64,000 nt of DNA from contig OZ014411.1 of the NCBI GenBank assembly GCA_963965975.1, positions 2,403,001 to 2,467,000 of the forward strand, written 5' to 3'. This document shows, one piece after another, positions 1 to 11,906 of the stretch (positions within the stretch are counted from its first letter, which is position 1; the number at the start of each line of letters is the position of its first letter). This DNA is from Xestospongia bergquistia (lineage: Eukaryota > Porifera > Demospongiae > Haplosclerida > Petrosiidae). Under the pieces are notes generated by a model. It searched no databases, was not told the DNA's origin, and saw nothing but the letters and a program-made list of their open reading frames with translations. The translations under genes and the position numbers were made by a program.

Positions 1-353
1 AGTAAACCATTTATTTTCAGAAATCTAACCTTCAGACTTTTGTCTTTTTTCAGTTAATTGTAATAAGAATTATGTATTATGTAAAGAAACCCACACTTCT
101 GTCTGGACTTGAGTGTGATAGAAATTACTCTTGAATACAGAATTTGCCTATTTTAAAACTAATAACTTGTTATAATGCTTTTTCTCAATAATTAGCTTGT
201 TACCTTTACATACTATACTTCATGTACTGTTTTGATTTGACCACTTTGCTTGATGATTATATTGATCAATTATATGCTTAATTGTATGTTCATTTCTTTT
301 GTTTATGACATAAATTTTTATTTTGACCAAAATGATTATCATGAATGAATTTT

Positions 354-430
354 ATAGTCCATGATGCTGTGCAAGTAGTTTAGCTCTGCTATCATAACTT
401 CAACTGCTTTTGTTAAAGTGTATCATAATA
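354..430 (-). pseudogene. Relic fragment of a short-chain collagen C4-like gene
   Basis: Read on the minus strand, this segment matches the part of the intact genes that encodes the stretch from the VMIPAK-like motif to the SSW motif (compare 3120-3185 and 8660-8725), but with small deletions and substitutions. The Gly-X-Y region and the C-terminus are gone. It is immediately followed, upstream in gene orientation, by a promoter-like block, so most of the gene body has been deleted. Confidence 0.65.
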
Positions 431-538
431 TTCATTGAAAGCTGAGTACTTAATTACTTACATATAATAAGTAATCATAACTACCATCATTGTGTATCTA
501 TTATATGTAAGTAATTAAGTACTCAGCTTTCAATGAAT
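430..538. repeat. 38-bp perfect inverted repeat with a 33-bp loop
   Basis: Positions 430-467 are the exact reverse complement of 501-538, separated by 468-500. The right arm runs into sequence shared with the 5' flanks of the collagen genes (a TTTCAATGAA-like box followed by AAATATCT). So one arm is promoter-proximal collagen sequence and the other is an inverted copy of it. The transcript could form a long hairpin. No transposase or target-site duplication is visible. Confidence 0.85.
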
Positions 539-580
539 GAAATATCTACAATAAAGCTTTTCTCTTTTTCCTTTTATAAC

Positions 581-588
581 TGATAGCT
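581..588 (-). promoter_or_regulatory. Orphan TATA box in a collagen-type promoter block
   Basis: On the minus strand this reads TATAAAAG. It is followed by the same TAGCTTGACCTTTA-type sequence (in plus orientation) found upstream of the intact collagen genes at 3883, 7877 and 9423. No signal-peptide exon follows it, so it is probably a leftover promoter of a deleted array member. Confidence 0.55.
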
Positions 589-2903
589 TGACCTTTATTT
601 TCAAGCAATGAATATATTATAGTTAACATGGCCATGTTCCTGTGTGTGTAGTTCGTAATATCATGATGAAATTGTTACATTATTGTAGTATTCTGCACTA
701 TTAAAAAGTCACAAAGGCAGATATAGGAGTCTTTACAAGTGACCGCATATATGTACTACTGCAGCAACAGTTTAACAATACCTTTTAACTAAATTATTAA
801 TAATTGAACAGTATGACTTTTCATATATATGGCATTTTTACAATCAAGACTTTTAAATTAAGAGTTATCATGCATTTAGTGCTATGGTTTTTTAAAATGT
901 ATAATCCTAATGACAGAAAACTAGTATAAGATGAGAGTATGTCAAAGTACTGTTATTTGGATGTTGTAAACCAAACATATTGTCACATGAAGGTGTTGCT
1001 ATTTAATCATAAAAAAACTATAGTGAGTTTTTGTTGCAATCATAACTGTGTGAGAGTTATTATATAAGATTAACTTTATTGAAGAAGATATTGATCTGCC
1101 AATAATGTAAACATGACATCTGTTCTTAATGATAATGTACCAAACTATATGTGACCTTATTAGGGAAAACCACACAGTTGTGCTAGAAATTACAACAACA
1201 TGTGTTGTTTTTCCAAATAACTTCACATATGTTGTCAATGTATCTTTTAAATATTTCTGTGATATTATAATTATTTATGTGCAATCAATAACTTAAAAGT
1301 CCGTATTTCGTGGAATATGACATTTGTTTATACATACATATTAGATGATATGCAACATAGTGTTTTCTGAACAATTGAAATGGTATTTTGTCATTATAAC
1401 TGAGGTCTTTGTACCATAATATTATCAATATGATGTCAGCCCATGTCTAAGTTATCATAAATCCAAGGACTGGTCTAACTCAATGTATGTATTAAAGCAA
1501 CTAAAAGCTGAATGTGATCTTTATAGCTTATTGCCCAATAATTGAAACCACAAACAGACAAAGGATACTATTTCAACTAAAGTAACTGGTTTAGTTCAGG
1601 TGAAGTATTATCTGCTCATGAACAAGGAGTTAATTTTTAGCTACATAGTTAGACTATTTTTGGTTTTGTTTTAACTTGAATTGAGTTAACGTTCTATTGA
1701 TAAAAGTATTATAACAATGATCTCAGTTAAATGACAAAATGCTTTTAAAGCACAGTATATAATTGATTTCTTTCAACTTTCTAATTTTTTAATTCTGATA
1801 TATCCTTGATAATGAAATTCAATTTTCATTCCTAATACTATGCTATGTTGTATTTGCATGTACATGATAGGTAGTCTGGTAAGTAACTATAGCAAGGAGA
1901 AATTACAGCTGAACAGTCTTTGCAAGCGACTATAAAAGACTTGCTATATCATTAATTAACTGTATTATTTAATAATTAATTGTTACTAACTAAGTATTGA
2001 GTCTCTTCACTATAGTGGTTTTCTTATATTGTACACCCACCTTTTTCATGACTTAATAATAATACATTTTTTTAAAGAGAAATGAATCAGGTGTAGTTTT
2101 TATTGAGACAAAATGTATTGTAAGAAAGATAATACAATATATACTCTACATGAAGGTAGTATTCCAACATGTTATGACATTAACGTGTTGCTATTTTATC
2201 ATAAAAAAACTATAGTAAGTTTGACGTGTAATCATAACTGCTTGGAGACAAAAATCTTTGTGAACTTAGACATCAAGGTGTTATCATGTAGGCTGGTTTT
2301 ATTAAATGAAAGGAATGCAAGTATTGTTCTGCATAAACAAAACATATTTGTTAATAATAATGTACATGTACTGTATGTTGCTAAGTAAAATTTGTCTATA
2401 ACACATTACTGGAAGTGGATATGTTATTAGTATACATCACCAATGTACATGTACATTAAATGTTATAGTATTGGTGTTACATGATCAATCTCTGTTTTCA
2501 TAATAACAACAATAATATAATTTATTAGTTTGGAGTTTTTAGTTTAGTATTTTGTTAATAATCCCTTCACCCTTAAATTATAATTTTATATTCCTAACCC
2601 TATTCTATGTAGAACAGAACACACGTGATTTTTTTTCTCTTAAAAGAGAAACATTTATTTATTTATTAGTGTTTTATTTCACCATACTAACAACATCTTT
2701 GTTCTGATATGAACAAGGGAGAATAAACCATATACCAGCCATGAATGATTGTGTTAATTATATTTATAACAATCAAAATTGAATAATTAAAATTGTGAAT
2801 ATATAAAAAAGTTCCAAACACAAAAAATATTTGCTAAATTAAAGACAATGTTAATTATCAATTATTATTTATTACAACATTGTATCAAATACAAGTTGTT
2901 CAT

Positions 2904-3793
2904 TTACTTGGTGCACACAACACAGGCGACATACAATTTAGTTTCATAAGGTGGACAAGGAATTCCAGTGCATGTTGTACTGACATGATGAAGTTGTGCA
3001 CCACTAATACTCAAACGACTACCTGGAATACCAATACCATCTTTATCAACGCAAATGTAATCTTTGTTGCTTTTGTGACTGTAGCGTGCAGTCATCAGGT
3101 ATCCGACATATTCTTCATTCCATGATCGTGGGCATGTAGTTTTAGCTGGTATCATAACTTGAACTGATTTTGTTGAAGTATAACATACTGCACATGGAAC
3201 ATTGAGATCTTGTGGTAAAATTGGTGATTCATATTCCGTTCCATATAGATTTGCATAATTACTCTTAAAAGTTTTATTGAGATATTCAGGTTTTTCTTCA
3301 GGAAGACAAAGATAATTGTTGCCTCCTCCATAGTAATTAGTGTGTTCACCAACAACTATTCCTGAATAAACTACTTCGACACTTGATTCAAGTTTAGGGC
3401 ATTTTCTACGAGCCATGATGTTTCCGCAACTATCTTTTCCCCAATGAGTATATACCACACCTGCACTTACTGGTCCTTGAGGTCCACTATCTCCTTTTTC
3501 TCCTGGTAGCCCTGGTGGACCCTGTTCTCCATCTTCTCCATTGATGCCATCCAAACCAGGTGGTCCTTGAGGTCCTGGTGACCCATCTCTTCCATCTCGA
3601 CCTTGTAATACTCTAATATAAGTACTGTTACAAGTGGTAGGTGGTAAAGGTGGAGTTGATGTTTGTGTTGCTGTTGCTAATAAAAAGTAATGAAAGTATT
3701 GAAAGTTGGTTATACTAACCTACCTTCACCTCCTACTTCATAATACTGAGCAGCAAATAGAAGAACAAATATAACCACAGCTACCTTATCCAT
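2904..3793 (-). CDS. Short-chain collagen C4-like secreted protein (copy 1)
   Basis: Two exons: 3793-3724 (70 nt, ATG to the donor GAAG|GTAGGT) and 3676-2904, together 280 codons plus stop. Exon 1 encodes a signal peptide (MDKVAVVIFVLLFAA) with a hydrophobic core. Exon 2 encodes a short linker, then 15 uninterrupted Gly-X-Y triplets starting GRDGRDGSPG, then a Cys-rich domain opening with VVYTHWGK and ending CPPY..CVVCTK. This layout is that of sponge short-chain (spongin-type) collagens such as Ephydatia collagen C4. A secreted, trimerising extracellular-matrix role is inferred from that family. The linker differs from copies 2 and 3 (Pro/Thr-rich with CNSTYIRVLQ). AATAAA lies at 2868-2873 on the minus strand, just past the stop, as a likely poly(A) signal. 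The gene appears intact. Confidence 0.9.
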
Positions 3794-3874
3794 TACTACT
3801 CTATGCTCAAGTAACCGAATACAGTAATCAGTCAATGAAACAAATATTAGCAGTATAACTGCCTTGTCTGCATC

Positions 3875-3882
3875 CTTTTATA
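3875..3882 (-). promoter_or_regulatory. TATA box of collagen copy 1
   Basis: TATAAAAG on the minus strand, 82 bp upstream of the ATG at 3793. It sits inside a block of about 100 bp that is nearly identical upstream of copies 2 and 3, so the box and its spacing are shared by array members. Confidence 0.7.
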
Positions 3883-4392
3883 GCTTATAGCTTGACCTTT
3901 ACCTTGATGTTATAGTCAACATGATCATGTGCCTGTGCTTAATTTATGATATTCATGATGACTTTGATATATAAATGTTGTATTACAAGTCAAAGTCACT
4001 CCACATTTTTGTTCAGTCATAACATCATAGTAATATCATGTCATATAAGGTATCAGTTATTATAGACAAAGGTAGATTATGAGTGACATTTTTAGACATT
4101 GAACTTTTGTTTTTCAAGAAAACTAATCTTCAGACATCTTTTTTTGCTCAGCCCAATTCAACGGGTTATAGTTGATAGCTTAATCTTTAGTTTGGAGCAA
4201 TGGTCATTTTATTATAGTGCACATGGTCACCTGCTATGAGTAATTCATGATATTCATGATGACTTCATTATATAATTGTTTTATTGTAAGTTGCATCATT
4301 ATTTTATGATGTAATGTCATCTGAGGAGACAATTATTGTAAGACAAATGAGAAAGAGTAGAGACACAAACAAACACCCATGATATACAATAT

Positions 4393-4641
4393 TATGGAAG
4401 CCGAAGGTGGCAACCTGTTCTACTTCATAATTTCGTATTCTTCTGTGAAGTTTTCCAAAAATATTCCAATTCTATTTTTATTCTTTGATGGAATATTTAA
4501 CAACTAAATCCTATACCTCCACCCTAACCAGAAACATGTCACTTCACTCCATTCTAAGAGACAGCTTGCAGTGCTTGCACTCTGCACTTCACTTCATTGA
4601 GCAATAAAAAGCAGAATTGGAACATCCTCCTTTGGCTTCCG
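4393..4641. mobile_element. MITE of 249 bp with 8-bp target-site duplication
   Basis: The left end reads TATGGAAGCCGAAGG and the right end, reverse-complemented, reads CGGAAGCCAAAGG, an imperfect terminal inverted repeat. The element is flanked by TACAATAT at 4385-4392 and again at 4642-4649. An 8-bp duplication fits hAT-type elements. There is no coding capacity, so it is non-autonomous. It lies between collagen copies 1 and 2. Confidence 0.75.
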
Positions 4642-4649
4642 TACAATAT

Positions 4650-6898
4650 AATAAACTTATTTATTGCCAATGACACTTCTAGAAAGAGTAAGGACATTGT
4701 TATCATAATTAATTAGAATTCTAAACAGTTTGATTACATAGAATGAACATCACTGTTTACTTGGAAAGTGTACTATTTATAGTGACACCTTAGCCTGTAA
4801 AATTGGCAAAAAGTCATAAGCAAAACCGCCAACTACATTATTCAATCTAAGGTATTAATAGACAAGATAGTTTAAACAAACGCATTCAAAAGTTATAACA
4901 ACTTTACTTGCTTTCATTGTGAAGTCATTTTATGCTGACTTATATATTAGCATTTAAATATTACTTAATTTTAATTTGAGGAAAATTATTAACAAACTTA
5001 ATTCAAAAAAAGCCAACAAAGCAGGCTGAGGTGTGTTTTCAAATGACCACACATATATGCTTGCTGATGTAAAAACAGTTAGCAATAGTTATTAGCTAAA
5101 CCATTAATAATTATTAATAACTGAGCAAGAAGACTCTGAACTTTAGTGCTTTTCATATATTGTGCATATAATGTATAGTTACTGACCTTTAACATGATAA
5201 TCATCATACTTTGTAGTACTACGTTTTTTGAAGTGTTTGTTCTCATCAAGATAAAAGGTATTATGTGGAAGATAATCAAAATATATTCTACATGAAGGTA
5301 GTATTCCAACATGTTTTGACATTAAGGTGTTGATATTCTATCATGAATAAACTATAGTGAGTTTGAGGTGTAATCATAGCTGTTTGGAGACAAAATCTTT
5401 GTGGACGCTGACTTCCTGTTTTAACAGTGTTAGCAATACATCTGTTGTTAATGATAATATACTCTACTATATGATATCTAGTAGATTGAAAACATCTGTC
5501 AGATATTTTTGTCATAAATATTTTTGAATTATCAATGACTTCTCAAAAGTCATACTCAATTTCCATTCCTGGTACTATATTATATTCAATTTACATGTAC
5601 AAAGCACATCTCTTAAAAGAGATCTGTATCATTCATTTTGTGCTCTGATAACCCTATACTCTAGTACTAACATCTTTATTTTACTATAAATTGATCGAAT
5701 ATACATACCATGTACTTAATAGTTAACCAATAATGTAATGGTGTTTAACTCTATATCAGTAGCAAGGTGTATTAGTTAGTAAGGCTTAATTCATGGTACA
5801 TTGTGTGGCAAAAGTTATGAAATGAATTAATTATTCGTGACAACATTTTCAGCTATATTGATAAAAACAAACAAATGTGAGAATTTAAGGAAAAATCTGC
5901 GCTTTAAGCTATAATGATTTTACTTACCTTAATGTCCTTTCTTGTGAAAACATTTTGTTGTTGTGTATGATATATTAGCAAATGGCTATTGTCATTATGA
6001 GTTAATTTAATAACATACTTTACTGTTGCTACATCTATTATCATCAAAAGTCGTCAATGGTTATTAATTGTATTATTTAATAATAAACAATTATTAATAA
6101 CTAAGTATTGAGTCACTGCACTATAGTGCTTTTCATATATTGTACACCCACCTTTTTCATGAATTCATATTAATACATTTTTGTAAGAGAAATGAACAGG
6201 TGTAGTTTTTATTGAGACAAAATGTATTGTAAGAATGATAATACAAAATATACTCTACATGAAGGTAGTATTACAACATGTTTTGACATTAAGGTGTTGC
6301 TATTTTATCATTAAAAAACTATAGTAAGTTTGACATGTAATCATAACTGCTTGGAGACAAAAATCTTTGTGAATTGAGACATCCAGATGTTAACATTTGT
6401 TTATAGTAACTATATATTTGGTACTAATAATAAACAATCTGTTGTTATTTTAGAATAATGAGAGTCTCTTCTATTTCCTTAAATGCCAATGGCACTTAAT
6501 GATGGCTAATATAATTAATTAATATAAAAGTTTTAGTTTTGTAATTTTTGTGAATATTTTATGTTAAAATGTAATTTATATTTCTAACGCAATTTTGTGT
6601 AGAACAAAGCACCTATAATTGTTTCTCTTAAAGAGAAACTGTTTGTCATTCTTTCAGAGCACATGTTACCATAGTAACAATATCCTTGTTCTAATTTGAA
6701 CAAATGAAAATAAAAGAAAGAAAGAAAGCACCATATACCAGCCATTATTGATAGTGTTAATTATGTTTTAAAATTAAATAATTAAAATTGTGAATGTACA
6801 ATATAGTTTCAAGCACAAACATTATTTACTAAATTAATAAACAATACTAACTATCAATAAGGTTTATTACAACATTGTATCAAATACAAGTTGTACAT
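4650..6898. other. Spacer between collagen copies 1 and 2
   Basis: No gene is recognised. The spacer holds two copies of the array's intergenic repeat (5258-5405 and 6214-6383; another at 2103-2270), recognisable by the shared core CTACATGAAGGTAGTATT followed by ATCATAA..ACTATAGT. The open frames 5079-5312 and 5288-5515 are chance frames across this repeat. Confidence 0.65.
6214..6383. repeat. Intergenic repeat of the collagen array
   Basis: Closely matches 2103-2270 and, less well, 5258-5405. Shorter pieces are at 1005-1045 and 10560-10640. Copies recur once or twice per collagen unit, so they probably spread with unit duplication rather than by independent transposition. Confidence 0.7.
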
Positions 6899-7781
6899 TT
6901 ACTTGGTGCACACAACACAGGTGATATACTGCTTTTCTTTATAAGGTGGACAAGGAATTCCACTGCATCTTGCTGTGACATGATAGAGTGTTGCGCCGTA
7001 AATGTTATTAGGAGTATCTGAAATAGATTCACTTTCTTTATCAACGCAAATGTAGTTTAAGTTGCTTTTTTGATAATACGGTGCAGTCATCAGATATCCA
7101 ACATATTCTGCAGTCCATGATGATGGGCAGGATGTTTTTGCTGGTATCATAACTTGAACTGATTTACTTGACGTATAACATACTGCACAAGGAGCATTAT
7201 CATTATGTTTTACAGACTCTATAATTGGTGACTCGTATTCAGTTCCATATAGAATTGCCTGGTTACCTTTAAAAGTAGTATTGAGATATTCTGTATCGTT
7301 TTCAGGAAGACATAGATAGTTAGCTCCTCCACCATAGTTATTATAGTAGTGACTAGCAACTATTCCTGAATAAAGTTCCTCGGTATCATTTCCATTAATA
7401 GTGCAATTGTGTTTCCCCCAGTGAGTATACACTACACCTTTTTTCTTTGGTCCAGGAGCTCCTCTTCCTCCTCGTTCTCCTTTTGGTCCTGTTGGACCAA
7501 TTTCTCCATCTGTTCCATTTACACCATCACGACCAGTTAATCCATAAGGTCCTGGCATCCCATCTCTACCATCTCTACCTTGTAATTGTCCTTCACACTT
7601 TTCATCATCACACCAACCACTTCTAAGTAGTGGAGCTGAATCTGATTATGAGAAAGTTAATACTAAGTAATGAAGTTATTGAAAGCTCTTATACATCATT
7701 TACTAACCTACCTTCACTTGCCACTACTTCATAATACTTAGCAGCAACTAGGATGATGAAAATAACTAGAGTTACTTTCAT
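6899..7781 (-). CDS. Short-chain collagen C4-like secreted protein (copy 2)
   Basis: Exons 7781-7712 (70 nt) and 7641-6899 give 270 codons plus stop. The signal peptide begins MKVTLVIFIILVAAKYYE. Exon 2 encodes a linker with GWCDDEKCEGQLQ, which has two cysteines that could link chains. It then encodes 15 Gly-X-Y triplets ending GAPGPKKK, a very basic stop to the triple helix. The Cys-rich domain starts GVVYTHWGKHNC and ends ITCVVCTK. The C-terminal domain lacks about 10 residues near its start compared with copy 1. Copy 3 is a very close paralogue. AATAAA lies at 6863-6868 on the minus strand. An extracellular structural role is inferred from the family. Confidence 0.9.
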
Positions 7782-7869
7782 TATGACTCAGTGGCTTGTA
7801 GTAACTAAATGTTGTAATCACTTAGTTTTCCAATGAAGATGTCAGCAGTATAACTGCCTTGTCTGCATC

Positions 7870-7877
7870 CTTTTATA
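7870..7877 (-). promoter_or_regulatory. TATA box of collagen copy 2
   Basis: TATAAAAG on the minus strand, 89 bp upstream of the ATG at 7781, in the same promoter block as copies 1 and 3. Confidence 0.7.
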
Positions 7878-8091
7878 GCTTATAGCTTGACCTTTAGCTT
7901 TATGTTATAGTCAACATGATCATGTGCCTGATATGATATTCATGATGACTTTGTTGTGTAAATGTTGTATTACAAGTCAGTCACTCCACATTTTTGTTCA
8001 GTGATAACATTGTAGTAATATCATGTCATATAAGGTATCAGTTATTATAGACAAAAGGTAGATTATGAGTGACATTTTTAGACATTTCTGG

Positions 8092-8320
8092 GTCTTTGTC
8101 TACGCACTCATATATTGTATTTCGATTATTGGTGTCATGTGCTGTCATCAGATACACGACATATTCTACAGTTTAAATTAAGCCTTTTCATTGAAATCTT
8201 TTAGGATTGTAGTACTAAAGTTTACCAATTTTTTATTACTTTATAACTGTTATACTTGACTTCACTTGACATCCATGTAACTTTATTTTGCACTTTAGAG
8301 GTATTGTTTTTCCTTAATTA
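8092..8320 (-). pseudogene. Internally deleted relic of a copy-5-type collagen gene
   Basis: Positions 8092-8175 closely match 12687-12770 of the copy at 12554-13420 (region encoding VGYLMTA to ECVDKDPE). Positions 8190-8310 match that gene's start and 5' flank (13410-13530, including the CTTTTCATTGAAATCTT sequence around its ATG). The collagen triplets and most of the domain between the two pieces are missing. This is a deleted gene copy sitting between copies 2 and 3. Confidence 0.8.
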
Positions 8321-8442
8321 TGTTTTTAAAATTGTGAATGTACAATATAGATTCAAGCACAAACATTATTTACTAAATTAATAAACAATACTAATTATCA
8401 ATAAGGTTTATTACAACATTGTATCAAATACAAGTTGTACAT

Positions 8443-9334
8443 TTACTTGGTGCACACAACACAGGTGATATACTGCTTTTCTTTATAAGGTGGACAAGGA
8501 ATTCCACTGCATTTTGCTGTGACATGATAGAGTTTTGCACCATTAATGTTATTATCAGTATTTGGAATAGATTCACTATATTGATCAACGCAAATGTAGT
8601 TTAGATTGGTACCTTGACTAGAGCGTGTAGTCATCAGATATCCGTTATATTCTGCAGTCCATGATGATGGGCAGGATGTTTTTGCTGGTATCATAAGTTG
8701 AACTGATTTACTTGACGTATAACATACTGCACAAGGAGCATTTTGATTATGTTCTACAGACTGTATAATTGGTGACTCGTATTCAGTTCCATATAGAGTT
8801 GACAGGCTATCTTTAAAAGTAGTATTGAGATATTCTGTATCGTTTTCAGGAAGACATAGATAGTTAGCTCCTCCTCCAAACCTATATAATCCTTGATAGC
8901 CATAATAGTAGTGACCAACAACTCTTCCTGAATAAAGTTCCTCGGTATCATTTCCAGTAATAGTGCAATTGTGTTTCCCCCAGTGAGTATACACTACACC
9001 TTTTTTCTTTGGTCCAGGAGCTCCTCTTCCTCCTCGTTCTCCTTTTGGTCCTTTTTGACCAATTTCTCCATCTGTTCCATTTACACCATCACGACCAGTT
9101 GATCCATAAGGTCCTGGCATCCCATCTCTACCATCTCTACCTTGTAATTGTCCTTCACACTTTTCATCATCACACCAACCACTCATGAGTGAATCTGATT
9201 ATGAGAAAGTTAATACAAAGTAATGAAGTTATTGAAAGATCTTATACATTATTTACTAACCTACCTTCACTTGCCACTACTTCATAACACTTAGCAGCAA
9301 CTAGGATGATGAAAATAACTAGAGTTACCTTCAT
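8443..9334 (-). CDS. Short-chain collagen C4-like secreted protein (copy 3)
   Basis: Exons 9334-9265 (70 nt) and 9194-8443 give 273 codons plus stop. The signal peptide MKVTLVIFIILVAAKCYE and linker GWCDDEKCEGQLQ match copy 2 almost exactly. The 15 triplets also match except for LTG to STG and IGPT to IGQK. The C-terminal domain carries an insertion (YGYQGLYRFGGG) where copy 2 has NNYGGG. Reading from exon 1 uses the conserved GAAG|GTAGGT donor. A methionine at 9186 inside exon 2 would lose the signal peptide, so it is not chosen as the start. AATAAA lies at 8407-8412 on the minus strand. The gene is intact. Confidence 0.9.
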
Positions 9335-9415
9335 TGTGACTCAGTGGTATAAATGACAAAATCACTTAGCTCTCAATGAAGGAAATATCTGCAGTATAAC
9401 TGCCTTGTCTGCATC

Positions 9416-9423
9416 CTTTTATA
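9416..9423 (-). promoter_or_regulatory. TATA box of collagen copy 3
   Basis: TATAAAAG on the minus strand, 82 bp upstream of the ATG at 9334. It is preceded and followed by the shared promoter block. Confidence 0.7.
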
Positions 9424-9652
9424 GCTTATAGCCTGACCTTTTGCCTTTGCTTAATTCATGATATTCATGATGACTTTGTTATATAAATGTAGTGTTACAA
9501 GTCAAAGTCACTCCACATTTTGTTCAGTCATAACATTGTAGTACTATCAGGTAACAGTTATTATAGACAAGGTGTAGATTATGAGTAACATTTTTAGGCA
9601 ATGAAGTTTTTGTTTTTCAAGAAGCCTAACCTTCATGCTTCTTTCTACGACC

Positions 9653-9810
9653 TCATTCAACACATTCACCATCTTTATCTATACAATGCAAGCTTTGTTC
9701 CTTTTGTGACCACAGTATTCTCTCATCAGATATCCAACATATTCTACAGTCTGAGATGATGGGCAAGTAGTTTTAGCTGGTATCACAACTTGAACTGTTT
9801 TTGTTCAAAA
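9653..9810 (-). pseudogene. Relic fragment of a collagen C4-like C-terminal domain
   Basis: On the minus strand it matches the region encoding the VMIPAK-like motif through the CVDKDG-like motif of the intact copies (compare 3040-3170). It has a mutated methionine codon in the VMIPAK motif, small indels and no surrounding gene. Confidence 0.7.
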
Positions 9811-11062
9811 GTTACAACAATTGTTAACCTGCTTTCTTTCTGAATACCTTTTGTTGTACATGCAAGTAACTGTTTCAGTTATGAGGCACTTCTATTAACA
9901 AACTTTATTATTGCTTCGTCCAATACCATCAAAACATTTAACAATAATACCAAGATAAATTGATAACTGAACCAGAGGAAGTGCACAGTATTATATATTT
10001 GTTAGTTCAAAAAAAGATGACTATTGGGTACTGTAGTAAAAATCTGAAACTTTTATAGATGCACATTTCCAAAGCTAAAATAACTAAAGAAAACTTTGGA
10101 ATAACATATAATGAAAGTACCCCTAAGTACCTCTAATCTGAACAAAGCTATTAATAAAAAAAACATGGTGATTCAATCATGATACATCACACAGGCATCA
10201 AGAGTAATAGATATGTTGATTCTTCCTTTCCATTTCACAACACTTGTCTAAAAGTATTGAAAATGAATCTCTGCAGTATTTTGTAACAAGATTGTTTACA
10301 GATATGTGAGGGTGTGACAACTGCTGGTATGCAATAGAGGTTTAACAAATTATTTAAAACTGCATGAATTACTTTTATTTTCTGCAATTGAGCAATCACA
10401 GCAAGTGACCACACCTACTTACCTGTAAGTAGTAATTAATTAACTGAATTATTTAATACTAAGTAACTATTAATAATTAAAAAGTGCTTACTTGGCATGA
10501 CAGTTTTCATACATTGTAATAATACACTTTTTTGCATAAACCAAACATATTGTTTATGGTATTACAATTTAATCATAAAAGAAAATCTATTATGAGTTTG
10601 AGGTGTAATCATACATCTATGGAGGACTAAAGTATTCATTAACTATGACATTAATGTAAGAGTTTATTGAATGAAAATTTAATTGATCCACTAACAATGT
10701 AATAAGACATCTTTTATTAATTATAATATACATGTACTGATGTTATCAAGTAAATTTAGTCTTTAATCAATGACCAGTTTTAAGTCTGCATTATTAAAAG
10801 TATGTTATTAGTATATATCACATCTACATCATTTGTCTACTTCCACTAGATATATATTAGGTATTGATGATATATAATTAATGTCAATTATGTATGATAG
10901 TGTTAATTATATTAATAGCCATCAAAGTCAGGATAATTAAAATTATAAATATATAAAACAATTCCAAAACAAAAATTATTTACTAAATTAGCAGCAATAC
11001 TAGTTATTACATAGTTATTAATAAGGTTTATTACAACATTGTATTAAATACAAGTTGTACAT
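9811..11062. other. Spacer between collagen copies 3 and 4
   Basis: No gene is recognised. It contains a degenerate copy of the array's intergenic repeat near 10560-10640; the remainder is unannotated AT-rich DNA. Confidence 0.6.
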
Positions 11063-11906
11063 TTACTTGGTACACAACACAGGTGATATACATGTTAGTA
11101 ACATAAGTGGACAAAGAATTCAAATACATGTAGCAGTGACATAATAAAGTAATACACCATTAACATTATCAGCACTGCCTGGAACAGGTTGACCATCTTT
11201 ATCAACACAAATGTAGTCTTTGTTGAATATGTGACATATTCTGCAATCCATGATGATGGACAAGTAGTTTTAGCTTGTATCATAACTTGAACTTTTTTTA
11301 GGCATATAACATACTGCACATGGAACATTGTAATCTTGTGATACAGACTGCATAATTGGTAACTCATATTCAGTTCCATATAGAAATGCCTGGTTACCCT
11401 TGTAAGTAGTACTAAGATATTCAGGATCTTCTTCAGGAAGACATAGATAGTTTGCACCTCCTCCAGGGTTAGCATAGTATTCATTACAACTCGTCCTGCA
11501 TAGAGTACCTTGGCACCAGTTGTGATATTTGGGCAACTGTCTTTTCCCCAATGAGTATATACCACACCTCCTCTTAGTGGTCAAGAAGGTCCTCTTTTTC
11601 CTTGTTCTTCTTTCTCTTCCCTTTGACCCATTAATCCATTTTTACCATTACGACCAGGTGGTCCTTGAGGTCCTGGTAACCCATCTCTTCCATCTCGACC
11701 TTGTAATACTCTAATATAAGTATTGTTACCAATTAGGCCACCTTTGTGAGACATAGGTGATGTTGACTTGTTTGGGATTTTGTAATAAACAATAATGGAA
11801 TTATTAAAAACTATTAAACATTGTTATACTAACCTACCTTTATTTACAACTACTTCATAATAATGGTAGCAACTAGGATGATGAAAACAACCACAGCTAC
11901 CTTCAT
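11063..11906 (-). pseudogene. Collagen C4-like pseudogene (copy 4)
   Basis: Homologous along its whole length to copies 1-3 but broken in several places. In the signal-peptide exon (from 11906), two bases are lost after LVAT, which brings TAG into frame. The triplet region around 11580-11640 is degraded. In the C-terminal domain the frame shifts after the GRVV-like motif near 11490 and again near 11300 around the PKK motif. The GYLMTA region is deleted, and stops follow near the C-terminus. The promoter TATA box is still present at 11996-12003, so it may still be transcribed. Confidence 0.88.

Larger units (their letters stand above)
1..2870. other. Intergenic sequence downstream of the collagen array
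   Basis: No intact gene is visible. The stretch holds a relic of a collagen C4-like gene (354-430), a perfect inverted repeat (430-538), an orphan promoter block (about 531-640) and copies of the array's intergenic repeat (near 1005-1045 and 2103-2270). The small open frames here, such as 2113-2388, fall inside that repeat and show no domain. The rest is AT-rich DNA in which I see nothing. Confidence 0.7.

Noticed and set aside
2113..2388. 91-codon open frame on the plus strand
   Set aside because: It lies within an intergenic repeat that recurs at 5258 and 6214, where the frame is not kept, and shows no domain or splice context.
8443..9186. Start at the methionine at 9186 for collagen copy 3
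   Set aside because: This would drop the signal peptide. The 70-nt first exon with a conserved donor is present, as in the sister copies.
11529..11714. Plus-strand open frame rich in Leu and Val opposite collagen copy 4 (a similar one at 12991-13269)
   Set aside because: It is the antisense reading of the Gly-X-Y region, which always looks hydrophobic on the other strand.
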